DNA from: Massospora cicadina
Lineage: Eukaryota; Entomophthoromycota; Entomophthoromycetes; Entomophthorales; Entomophthoraceae
Assembly: GCA_022478985.1 (NCBI GenBank)
Contig: JAKSZP010010601.1
Coordinates: 1-64,000 of the forward strand
DNA: 64,000 nt
Direction of reading: 5' to 3'
Shown here: one piece after another, positions 53,340 through 63,620 of the stretch
Numbering within the stretch: the first letter of the stretch is position 1
Layout of the letters: the number at the start of each line of letters is the position of its first letter
The notes under the pieces: generated by a model
Databases searched by the model: none
Seen by the model: the letters and a program-made list of their open reading frames with translations, nothing else
What the model was told of the DNA's origin: nothing
Translations under genes and position numbers: made by a program

Positions 53340-54150
53340 ACTATGGCCAATTAGACATTTGAAAGCAGCAGATGAAGTCATTTCCAAAGAGATAAAAGAA
53401 CTTCTAGATTGTGGAATGCTGGTCCCATTGAAGAGCCCTTGGGCTGCCCCGATTTTAATAGTAAAAAAGAAGGATGGGAACAATCAGGTCATCATTGATT
53501 ATTGAAAATTAAACAACATCACCAATAAGGATTCTTGTCCCCTCCCACGGATTGATGACACCTTAGATTGACTGGAGGCACAAAGTTTTCTTCCGCTATG
53601 GACCTAATAAGTGGATATTGGCAGATCAATATGCCCAAAGAGGAGCGCGAAAAATGCGCCATTATAACTTAAGAGGGCCTATTCCAGCTGACAAGGATGC
53701 CACAAGGACTTTGCAATGCCCCAGCTACATTTCAAAGAGAGATGGACACGATCCTTGGAGATTAAAATTATCTTGTGTTGGTTTATTTGGATGATATAAA
53801 TGTCTTTAGCCGCACCTTCACCGACCACCTGGAACATCTAGAAGCATTTTTAAGAGACTAGCGGCTGCAAATCTGAAAATCAAACCCCGGAAGTGCCAAT
53901 TTTTCAAAGACCAATTGTAATATCTTGGGTTTGTTATTAATAAGGAAGGACTCCAACCCCAGCCATCCAAACTGGATGCAATATCAAAGATGAAATGCCT
54001 AAATCCAAGTGTGATATACAGGTTTTCCTGGGCATGATTGGTTATTATCTCCAATTCATTGCCCTTTTTGCATGAATTGGAGAGCCGTTGTTTCATCTGC
54101 TTAAGGACAAGGTCATATTTGACTGGAATTGGGCCTGTCAAGAGGCATTT
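53340..54150 (+). pseudogene. G3 reverse transcriptase
   Basis: Pieces in several frames: GMLVPLKSPWAAPILIVKKK with DG (53416-53480), SSAMDLISGYWQINMPKEER (53588-53650), [19 protein letters not shown] (53706-53765) and catalytic VYLDDINVFS (53781-53810), intact YLDD. Stops replace several codons. Confidence 0.8.
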
Positions 54151-54162
54151 GATCAGCTCTGA

Positions 54163-54480
54163 TTGGCCCTAATATTGGCCCCAGTCCTCCAATATCCAGA
54201 TTTTGAGCGTGAGTTTATTGTCCAAACTGATGCATCGCTTACAGCAGTTGGAGCTGTTTTGTCTCAAATAGGGGAGGATGGCGAGGAACACCCAGTTGTC
54301 TTTGCTAGTCAGACCTTAAACATCCACAAATGGAACTACACAGTGACAGAATGGGAATGTTTAACAGTCATATATGCCTACAAACAATTTTGGGGCTATC
54401 TCCATGGCACTCACTTTATGGTTGTTACAGACCATTTGTCCCTAAGATGGCTGAACAACTTGAAGGAACCTGAGGGCTGA
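54163..54480 (+). pseudogene. G3 RNase H domain
   Basis: An open frame of 105 codons: FIVQTDASLTAVGAVLSQ, NYTVTEWECLTVIYAYKQF, FMVVTDHLSLRWL. The Asp, Glu and Asp of the RNase H site are visible. Confidence 0.8.
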
Positions 54481-54699
54481 TTAGCGTAGTGGGCGCTATA
54501 ACTTCAAGCATATAATTACACAATTTAAACATTGTGCAGGAGTGAAGCACCAAAACGCTGACTGCCTATCCCGTTTACCTACAATCGCCACTGTCAGTTT
54601 AGCCGCTGATGAGCTATTTCAAAAGATGGTCAGTAGAGAATTCCAGGATGAGCCCAAATCCATTCAAAAATTACTTACAGATCTATGAAAAAATACTTC

Positions 54700-55665
54700 T
54701 ATTGAAAATGGGGTACTTTACAAATTAATTGAAGAAAAAAAGGTTATTTTTCTACGACCCTCAGCCCAAACAGACCTAATAATGGCAGCGCATAAGGCCA
54801 TAGGTCATGGTGGATTTAAGAAGACAAAGGAATATCTTAAATTGTACTACTACTGGGAGTCGATTCATTTTGATATCCAGGAAACACTGGAGTGTTGTGC
54901 CGAAAGCCAAGGCAAAAAACCGTTTCAAAAATCACATGTTACCAGCTTGTTTGGCCCAAGTTTGCTTAGCATACCGTATCAATAGATGTTGTTGGACCAC
55001 TTCCCACTAGCACCTCTAAGGCCAAATACATCATTGTGGTTATTGACCACTTAACTAAGTGGATTGAAGCCAAGGCTATTTGGGAAGTAGGTGCAACAAC
55101 CACGGCCAAGTTTATCCTTGAGAATGTTATCAACAAGCATGGTTGCCCGCAGGTTATTCTGACCAATAATGGAACCAATTTTACAGCCAACGTAATTACA
55201 AAGCTTGACCAGCTGATGGGAGTAAAAGGTGTACTCTCTGCTCCCTACCATCCTGAGACAAATTGAATAGTTGAGCGCATAAATGGGATGCTTATGAATA
55301 TTGTCTAAAAGTTAACCTCAAGCAAACCATCTGAATGGAGTACATTCATAAGCTCAGCCATGTTCACTTACAACATTTCGTAATACTTGGCCACAAAGTT
55401 GTCACCTTTCCAGGTCTTATATGGAAGACATCTGGCCCTACCATCGCTGCTTTATTCAGTCCTAGAAGATCCTGGTGAAAGCAGTTATCCTCAATACATT
55501 GAGAAGCTTGCCAAAACCCTAATTAAGTTGCAAGCTCAAGCCTTTGACAACAGTTTTGCTGTTAAAAAGGCCCAACATGAAAAGGTTTCAAAAAGTCAAT
55601 ATGATTTGGCTAAATTTGAAGTTGGTGAAGAGGTACTATTCTGTAACACACATGGATCAGGATGA
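54700..55665 (+). pseudogene. G3 integrase
   Basis: Zinc region near 54784-54905 (HKAIGHGGFKKTKEYLKLYY, then CC-containing end). Core: VVGPLPTSTSKAKYIIVVID, HGCPQVILTNNGTNF (the catalytic Asp of the TDNGTNF block is Asn), YHPETN-stop-IVERINGML with the Glu kept. A C-terminal piece is open at 55387-55665 (LSPFQVLYGRHLALPSLL). The Asp-to-Asn change and stops mean it is inactive. Confidence 0.8.
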
Positions 55666-56339
55666 TTACAGAGTAATATTACATTTGGGTTGACCCATCT
55701 GTGATTATTGAGAAAATGTTGAGGTTTGTTTATACCATCAAAGAGGTTAAAACAAGCCATATTTATAGTTGAGTCTATGCTAAATTCCTAAGAAAGTTTA
55801 GGAAGCGGGATGATTAGAAGAGAAGAATTCAAATATAAGTATTTGCAAATAAATGAAATTAATAGTTATGAGAAAAAAATAATAAGAAGAAATATATATA
55901 ATAGTAGTAAAAGGAAAAATTTATCTATCTATATACATAGTAAAAAAAGAATAAGATTTTTTACTTGAAGTAATAAGAAAATTGTGACTTTTAATAGATA
56001 AAAATGAATTTTATTCCTCTGCTTCAAGGGGGAGGTGACTCCTAATCTGATTCTTCATCTTCATGCACCAATTAAGCCCAATCTAGAAGCTGAATGGAAA
56101 AAAACAGGGCCAAAGGGACATCATTATTGTTGGAAAAAATAATAAGATACTTTAACCTGGACTTTAAAACAATCTGAAAACATATTCATAAAAATTTTTA
56201 GTCCAATTTATTTAAAATAATGGCGTTGTTTGGGAATAAGAGCAGTGACAAATTTCTGATATGCTGAAATGGTGTTGTTTACAGATATGAAGAGAGAATC
56301 AGGAAACTCAAGGTTATATTCCAGTCAAGTAGGGGAAAA
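55666..56339 (+). other. G3 non-coding 3' region and purine tract
   Basis: AT-rich sequence without coding sense apart from the end of the integrase (to about 55850). It contains GCTTCAAGGGGGAGGTGACT at 56021-56040 and, directly before the 3' LTR, AGTAGGGGAAAA as purine tract (56328-56339). Confidence 0.6.
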
Positions 56340-57546
56340 TGTTAGATTTTGATGGTTGACTCAAAAATAAACCCTTTGAAAAAACCATCAATGCTAATAG
56401 ATTAATCCCATTGATGGTTCCTTTGATCTTTCCCAATTTATTTGCATAACTAGATTCATCCCAAAACTGCCTCAATTGTACTTAAATTGTCCCAATTATC
56501 GTAGCTAATAATAGCTATGATATTATTACTTTATGGCTGATTATGAAAACCACTTGGGTGAACCAAGTGAATCTATGGCACAAACTTAATTGCATTTATA
56601 AATTTAATGCAGTATGACTAATGAATAATAATTTTTATTTATGGCGATCACCATAATTGGCATGATAGTACTTACATATATACTTCCCAATTAGGGAGTA
56701 CCAAGTACTATTAGGAGGGTTGCTGACATCCCAATCAAGGGCGCATCATTATTTGAATCCATATTTTCTTTTCATCAATTGTTGTATTTCATCAGCTGTA
56801 TGATGAAACAATAGTACTTGCACATGGACGGCCCAAATAGGGAGTACCTATTACTATTGAGAGGCCTGCCAATGTCCCAATTAGGGATAAATCATTATTC
56901 AAATTCTATATATTATTTTCATCACTTATTGTATTTTGTCAGCTGTATGACAAAATGTAATTGGGCTGAATGAAAGGCAAATATACACCACTGAGGTGCT
57001 GGTATTATGCCTAAAATCTTCCTGACTACAATAGTAGTAGTGCCTTCAATCGGGCTGAAACAATTGTAATTAAGTTAATTCAAGGGCCAAATTAACTTGG
57101 GGATATTTTAATAACCACTGCCATAATCCATAGCAGATTGGCATGGTTTTAATTTACTCATCTAATAGATGAGTATGGCCAGGAGATGTCCTAGAGGTAT
57201 AAAATACTGGCGCCTGGCCCTAAAATAAAATCATCATCTTTCCATAACTTCATATGTTCGTTTTATATCTTCATATCTTAATTCAAACTTCATACTAAGA
57301 GTGTAGACAAGCATTCAGGAGAGCTTGTCATAATTACCTGTGTCTGGAGAGTTCCCAATTAGAGAGGGAAAATTACCCTAGAAGAGACCAAGAGAGTCAG
57401 ATATTGTTGTTTAGCTTTGTGAGCTTCTGAATGGCTAGGAAATACCATAAGACACATAGCATATTTGAGGATTTATTGGCCAAAACTCTTCCTGACTACA
57501 AAACAGTAATATATTTAATAAGCGAGCTAATCCTCAAAAACTCACA
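56340..57546 (+). repeat. G3 3' LTR
   Basis: 1,207 bp, no net length difference from the 5' LTR. Differences from it are confined to the first ~403 and last ~115 bases; the 689 bases between are identical by eye. Confidence 0.92.
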
Positions 57547-57824
57547 GCGTGTCATGTTTTGTAGCAGGGGTAGCCTTTTTGGTAGCAAATCATATAGTCT
57601 CAGGGTAGCCTTTAGTACGCGGAGTTCCACTTGCCCTTGTGGTATCTCCATTGTGTATGACCATCAGTCCATATCTGGATTAATCCAGCAGTTCATGTCT
57701 CCCATGATGAAAGAACTTGCTGGTAGATTTAGATGTGTTAGGGATGTTAGAAATTCTCTTCTATTAGGCATGATGCCCAATACTTTCTTGATCCTGTGGA
57801 TCAAGACAGCTCAACCCAACCAAT

Positions 57825-59890
57825 TGGGGAGCACAAATTAGGGTATTATCATTAAATAAAGAATCAAAATTAGCAAACTAATTGGCAATCATCCTCAATT
57901 AATTATTATAATAGCTTCATTAATATCTGAGGAATATCACCTGGTTAAAATCTAACAACATATGATATCAAAATTGAAGGAGAAATGAGAAAACTTAAAA
58001 TTAATTAAAAGATAATTTTAAAAAAAATTTCTGCATTGTTGATTTTTTTTATATCTGTGATCTGATAAGGGGGTTGGACAAATGGCTTACTCTCCCTTAA
58101 AAAGAGTATATAACCTGAAACATAATTTCATGATTAAAAGAAAATTTTGATCCTTAACTCAATCATGCTATTTTAATGCTAAAATTAACTAAGCCATTAT
58201 CAACAGATTTTTTGATGATTAGATGATAAAACATACCATTCAATAAACCTAAGATTGAAATCTTAAATAGAAATTAGGTTATTTACATCATAAAGCTTTG
58301 TATTAGTAAAAAGTTATATATAGAATTAATGTTTATATAGTTCTTGACGATACAGTTTACTTTGTTAAAAGTTTCTTTTGTATTTATTTATAATATATAT
58401 CTTTTCAAAAATATCATCAAGTAGTAAAAAATTGTTAAACTTTGACATCAACCAGAAAGCATCTCTTTTATCAAGTTTAGCTGTCTTGCCATCATGGATT
58501 TGTACTGTTATAAATGTATGTATCATAGGTTATATATTTCAGTATCTGTTCTTCCCTAGAAGGGCACTAGTGATACTTAGCAAGAATAAATCAACCTTAT
58601 ACCTGACAATAAGATTTAAGGACTTAATATTGCAATTTGACTTTTTTTAGTACTAGATGGTATTGCAATTTGACTTTTGGTGTTTTTATCTATTGTATCT
58701 GATTATGATATAGCGTTCAATATTGAAGTGCTAGTTATGTATGCTGATATATTCTATAACATTAGTCACTAGAATAAAAAATATACTATAACTAGATATA
58801 AAGACTTTAATAAAAAAGTTTAGTGATTAAAGAACTCAAGGATGTGATTAACTAAGTCATTAGAATAAATTGTATCTTATGCTATATACGGGTTCAAAGC
58901 CTTTGTAGAAATTGGCGCAGGTACATCTGATTCCTAATGCAAGGAAAAAACACATAAAAGCATTGTACCATATGGAGAACAGACCTTCTAAAATATATTT
59001 AATAATCAGTTTTTAACAATAAGTTTAAGTTATAAAAACAAACAACAGTTTGTAGTAACATATACTAACACTGGCCATCTGTCTCATTATACTAAAATTC
59101 TCAGTTGCAGGATTCACAAAGGCTTGTAATAATTAAATCTTTCAGATGGAAGTCCCACCTAATTATGCTCTTCTAACTCTCAGAGTTCTAATTGTTTTAA
59201 ATTATTTTAACTGAGCTCAGTTAAGAATTGCAGTATAGATGTATAGTACTCATAATAGATCAGGGAAATAAATGCCTAGGGTCATGACATTCATATATAA
59301 TATCAATCAGCCAATTATAATTAAGAAATTGGCAAATAGCTGAAGCAAATAATGAGAAAACTAATGATGAAAGTTTATGCCATCATGGGGTTGGATAGTT
59401 AATAGAGTAGAATAGGGGATAAGAAAAGCATTTCTATGAAGTGAGAATAAGCATTGATAAAGGGAATCAAGAGTTGTACTAGTGTGGTTTGTAAATTTAT
59501 TCTTATTCATGATTATCAATAATTTGAGTCACCAAACAGGGTAATTGATAGTATTATAAACTACTGCTTGCAACTTCATAAAAAATTTGGACATGGGGGT
59601 GAAGTAATACATAGTAAAAATACTATAGGTTAACATTGACATTGGATATTAATGCTTTTGTCTACATATTTGTTAGTAATATTTAAATTTAAATTTTTTG
59701 TTTCTTATTTGATGCATGCTAACCAAGGACGGACATCACCAATTCAGAACAAAAAACTAAAAATAAACAGGTGACAAAACAAAAAGAAAATCAAAAAACC
59801 TCTGACCAGGCAGGGAGCAGAGTACCAATAGCCCACCATGGCAGAGGGGGATGGAGGGTCAGGCAGATCTTCTTCAAATAGAAATATTAT
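57825..59890. other. AT-rich gene-free stretch
   Basis: No convincing genes. The minus strand at 57958 reads TGTTAGATTTTAACCAGG, similar to the G3 LTR start, so 57825-57958 may be the beginning of an old minus-strand LTR. The rest is AT-rich with only the short tail insertion near 58646. An unrecognised 90-codon hydrophobic frame at 58378-58650 is not called. Confidence 0.4.
58628..58678. mobile_element. Ultra-short LINE tail insertion with target-site duplication
   Basis: TATTGCAATTTGACTTTT occurs at 58628-58645 and 58661-58678 (18 bp, perfect). Between them is TTTAGTACTAGATGG, the reverse of a tail CCATCTAGTACTAAA. The same tail, with the same CCATCTAGTACTA, is found in the insertion at 28565-28586. 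Confidence 0.75.
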
Positions 59891-59891
59891 G

Positions 59892-59907
59892 GAAGATGCA
59901 TATTGGT
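59892..59907. repeat. Target-site duplication of ORF1-only element (left)
   Basis: GAAGATGCATATTGGT; the right copy is GAAGATGCATATCGGT at 61824-61839, one mismatch (a CG/TG difference). Confidence 0.8.
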
Positions 59908-61823
59908 ATCTTTCTTTTGCTTCAATACCCAAACTGAAGCCAAATTCAGATTTTTAAAAATAATTCAAAAAAACTACCACTTGATTGAGCCAAAACTTAA
60001 TGATGTTGATGCAATTGATGCCTGCTGACCCAGCTTTGGGTGGTGGTGCACCGCCATCTGGCATCTTTTGGCCACCGCTGGTGTGCGCCCAGGATGGCTC
60101 TACTAGCCCTCCCAATGCTACTGGGCGTTATGTCCCCACTTGGGACTTGGCCCACCACCTGGCCAGCTCTCAGGCGGTTCTCTGGAGCCCTTTGGTGTTT
60201 CCACGGAGCAATTTGCATTTCAGCCTCTTGGTCAATTATGGGAATCTCTTCCCATATACAAGCGCGGCCATTATTGAGATGCCACGGCAGTTTTCAAACC
60301 TGCCAGCTTTATTGACTTCCGCCCCTTTAAGGGGTACTTTGACCTCAGCTTCTACTCTGAAGCTGATGCAGCAGCAGCAGCCAAGCTGCAAATTGTTTCT
60401 AAAAAATTCCTTTGCCCACCGTTTGCACCCAGCTCCCAGATGAGGCCACTTTGGTGGTCCAGTTCGCCAGGTTGCCCTCTTTACTTTCCCCTAAACGCCT
60501 CTGCCATGAGCTCACAGAGGGTATGGCCATTTACAGCGTAGACCCCATGTTGCAGTTTGTGGTTCTCAATTGGGCGGATCAGTTGGCAGGGCCTCACGCC
60601 TTTGCAACAATCTGCCCATTTCACCATGACTCTCATCTTGTGATTAACCCCTGCAGTGTGATCAGATCCACCCCTGATCACCCATTCTGGGCGCGCATCA
60701 AAAATGGCCATGTCATTTGCCCCTTGTGTTTTAAGCTTGACCACTTGAAGTGCAAGTGCCCTAAAGTTGCTGCTTCTGCCGCGTCCACTGCTCAGGGCTC
60801 AGGCGCCACCCTGGTGGCTGCCTCACCCCAATTTTTTAATGGGTCTTGATCCTCCCACTCCCAACGTCAGGGAATTCTGGTGCTGCTTCCAAAGCGGCGG
60901 CCAATCAAAATTTAAAAAATCTAAAATTTTGAAAATTTGACCAGATTATGGAATCTTGAGTTCATGGCTGAACCAATTTCAGCTGAGCTGCCATGGTTGA
61001 CAGCACGTGGCAAATCAGCTCTGGCCACAGCCCCTTTCCTGTGCATGGCCCAGCGCTGGCCAAATCCAATCCATTTGAGGCTCTTGAATGGATTGAGGAG
61101 GATGGATGGCCGTGCCAAGTGAAACTAGATTTTGCTTTAGAGGAGCTCTTCGTTGACCCTCCTGAATTGCATTCCCGCCATCTTTGTCCAAAAAACTGGT
61201 TTCCCACTTATAAAAATATTAACACAATGGCAGTTGCAGCTGCAGCTGCCCCGGCCAACACCCTCCTCTACCAGCAACTCCATGGGGCAATAGGGCCCCT
61301 TGTCAAGGGTAATCCTATCCCCAATTTTCCTCATGATTTTTGAGGAAGATGCAAAGTACAATATTGAGGAGCCTGCTTTTTGTGCAAGCCATGCTTGCAT
61401 TGATACAGAGAAAACTTCTCTTTTTGACCCCAATTATCCTGAAACCCGCTGGCACATAAAAATAATTTACTTGTGTGCCAGCTCTCATCATTTTTGATGA
61501 GCATCAACTTGCTCAATATGTTGAGGCGATAGACACTACTGGCTTCATTAATGAAGAAAACCCCCAACTATACCCCCTTATGCCCCATGTTGCTGATGCT
61601 CCCACCCCAATGCTGTCCGCCATGATCCGCCAGCTAAAGCGGGCACCAGACAAAAGTTTTCCCAAAGCCTCCTCGCTATCTGATATGGCTTCCTAGGCTG
61701 ATAACCTAGGGGCTATATTAATTTTTTTTAAAATTTATGATAATCCCTTTGTTTGGCCCATTTGCAAATAAAGATGTGTGGTGGCTCCCCCTTTTGGGTT
61801 GGGCACCACTAGTACTAAAAAAA
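59908..61823 (+). mobile_element. ORF1-only non-LTR element ('half-LINE'), family C
   Basis: About 1,916 bp bounded by a 16-bp target-site duplication and ending CTAGTACTAAAAAAA. It holds an ORF1-type coding region (59985-61690) but no endonuclease or RT. The 3' end has an inverted repeat GTGGTG...CACCAC (61778-61783, 61804-61809) just before the tail. It lies inside the minus-strand copy of the same family. It resembles in principle mammalian HAL1 elements, which carry only ORF1 and depend on a partner's RT. Confidence 0.65.
59985..61690 (+). pseudogene. LINE-C ORF1 protein: RRM-like parts, CCHC knuckle, C-terminal region
   Basis: The first frame, 59985-60443, encodes an N-terminal domain (TGRYVPTWDLAHHLASS, LHFSLLVNYGNLFPYTSAAI) and then shifts frame near 60280-60400 (FIDFRPFKGYFDL in the other frame). 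60412-60849 is open for 145 codons: PDEATLVVQFARLPSLLSPK, then a CCHC knuckle CPLCFKLDHLKCKC near 60720-60760. C-terminal pieces lie at 60993-61343 and 61475-61696. It is homologous to the minus-strand region 63615-61900. GC-rich relative to its surroundings. Confidence 0.65.
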
Positions 61824-61839
61824 GAAGATGCATATCGGT
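61824..61839. repeat. Target-site duplication of ORF1-only element (right)
   Basis: GAAGATGCATATCGGT, following the A-run at 61817-61823. Confidence 0.8.
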
Positions 61840-63620
61840 TGAAGAAGTGGACAAAAGCAGAGAGCAAGGGCATTGGGGCATCAGTGTGGTTCATCGGATG
61901 AGGTTGAGATAATGGTTACTTGCCTCAAGCTTAAATTTGGAAGACAGCCTCAGCTAACTCTGCAACATGATGTTCTGCTTGGATGCGGGCATCTGGGAGT
62001 TGGTCCAAGCTTATGATCATTTGCTGGGTAATTTTAGAGGTTGGGTCAAATGCTGATAGTACTGCAAAATGTTGGACAGCGTCATTGGCATCATTGACCA
62101 ATTTGGTGATTTACTCATGTGCTACTTTGGAGAAACCAGAGGGTAAGTTGTTTGTGCTCAGCCCAGTATGGAAATAGACCGTTGATTGTGCCACTGCTTT
62201 GTGGAGTTAGTGGCAATGGGGTGAGGCCACACTTCTAAGGCAAGCTGGTGGTCACTTTGGAATGATATGTCATTGGATCTAGGAGCATATCCTCTTGGTG
62301 AGAGGGTTTTGTCAAAATTAGTTATAATATTCAGCCCAATCATATTTATCCAGGCCTTCTTTACCAGATTTGCATCCTTATTTTGTAATAATTTTACCTG
62401 ATTCATTGACCTCATCTAATAGTTTCAAAAATTTTGGTTGATGAGAAGAGTGGATGTAGAATTTGGGTGGGTTTTAGTAGTTGAGTGGGTTGATTGGTTG
62501 TATATGGTGGTCCAATCCTGACTCTTGTCAGTTGGGTTGAGCCCAGAGTGGTAAGTGTGGCTGGATGTTTTGGTGGGTGCCATCCCATGCTAGCTCATCA
62601 GGTGATAATGTTGGGTGGTAGGGGGAAACAAAACGCCCCATTAAGAAGTCGCTGAAAAGTGTCCAGAAATTATAACTAGTGGATTGGCATGGAGGAAGGA
62701 CAATTTATTGTGGCCAAGCTCAAAACAAATGGGACAAATCTGTTGAGCGCTATTGACACAAGCCCAAAAGGTATGCTCCAGTGCCGCAGCAATGCAAGCA
62801 AGTGGGGGGATTTGTTAGGAAATGGTAGAGTGATTTGAGATGATGGTGGCAGTGGCTCAAGGGGCAGCCAGGCACTCCACACTAGAAGGAATGGTGAAGA
62901 CAAGGTTAGGTTGAGTGCCATAATACAAAAGCCCTGAAATTAACTTGTCATATAAAATTTGGAGTGGGAGATGCGAAGAGAGGTTGATAAATGATACCAC
63001 TAATGTGGTGTCATCAGGGAGACGAGTTTGGTAGAGGGACAGGGGTATTTTGTAAATTAGTGGAGTTAACACCGCTGCTGCAGCATCCTCCTCTGTTTGG
63101 AATTCCTATGTCAAAGTAGCCCTTAAACGGCGGAAATCAATAAAGCCAGATAGTGCAAAAGCAGAAGTGGTGAGTTTTATTATTGCTTTGTCAGCGTATG
63201 GGAACAAATGCTCATAGGTGAAATGGAGGCAAAACTGGATAGTTGATCTGGGTAGGGCGAAAGGATGGGGGTGAGTCAGATGGATGTGCACAAGGTGAAG
63301 CGCTAAGTCCTGTGGAGAAACATATTGGCCAGTAGAGCTTGGTGGACTATTTGAGACCATCCAAATTTGTTTCCCTGCAGGGCGGAAAATGCTGGGAGGT
63401 GGATCACCGCTTCCCCACACTAGAGAAGCAGGAGGTGGATCTGAGGACATCAATTGGGAAATGGATGTGTATAGATGGTGGTAGATAATTTTTTTTGTAA
63501 AATTGCTCAAAAATGAGATCAAGAGGAAAGAAAAGTTATATTTGTTAAAAATAAAGCAAATTAAATTAAAATCTATACATATTGTTAGTAATCCAATCAC
63601 AACATTTCTCCACAATTGAC
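61840..63620 (-). pseudogene. LINE-C ORF1, inverted second copy
   Basis: Minus-strand frames: 63615-63106 (169 codons; TGQYVSPQDLALHLVHIH, FTYEHLFPYADKAIIKLTT, SGFIDFRRLRATLT), 63072-62857 (LPDDTTLVVSFINLSSHL) and 62921-62676 with a knuckle relic (CPICFELGHNK). The same domains in the same order as the plus-strand copy, so these are paralogues in tail-to-tail orientation. Downstream of the knuckle only scattered short frames remain. The sequence probably continues at 59907-59720, beyond the half-LINE inserted into it. No RT seen. Confidence 0.6.

Larger units (their letters stand above)
48466..57546 (+). mobile_element. Ty3/Gypsy retrotransposon G3, full-length but decayed
   Basis: LTRs 48466-49672 and 56340-57546, both 1,207 bp, start TGTTAGATTTTG and end CTCACA. 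The 5-bp target-site duplication GCGTG is perfect (48461-48465, 57547-57551). Internal order: primer site, gag with coiled region and zinc knuckle, protease, RT, RNase H, integrase, then about 530 bp of AT-rich non-coding sequence and a purine tract. No chromodomain is visible. Its integrase end (SAPYHPETN, VERINGML, SPFQVLYGRH) differs from the chromoviruses. Every domain has stops. Confidence 0.92.
45244..57790 (-). mobile_element. LINE family A copy 3 (minus), split by G3
   Basis: Minus-strand order from the right: endonuclease (about 57785-57552, continued at 48460-48100), RT (about 47900-46150), C-terminal zinc domain (45900-45471), 3' end near 45250 (CTTCCCCAAATAAAT then a T-run on the plus strand). 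It is 5'-truncated inside the endonuclease. G3 (48466-57546) sits in the endonuclease and the LINE text joins across it. CCAACCAATT occurs at both outer ends (about 45237-45246 and 57813-57822), a possible but short target-site duplication. Stops are frequent. Confidence 0.75.

Noticed and set aside
58378..58650. A 90-codon hydrophobic membrane-protein gene
   Set aside because: AT-rich sequence gives Phe/Ile/Leu-rich frames by chance; its 3' end includes the poly-T of the short LINE-tail insertion, and there is no second line of evidence.
59744..59932. A small Phe-rich secreted or membrane peptide on the minus strand
   Set aside because: It spans the target-site duplication of the half-LINE and lies where the minus-strand LINE-C copy should continue; probably a 3' remnant.
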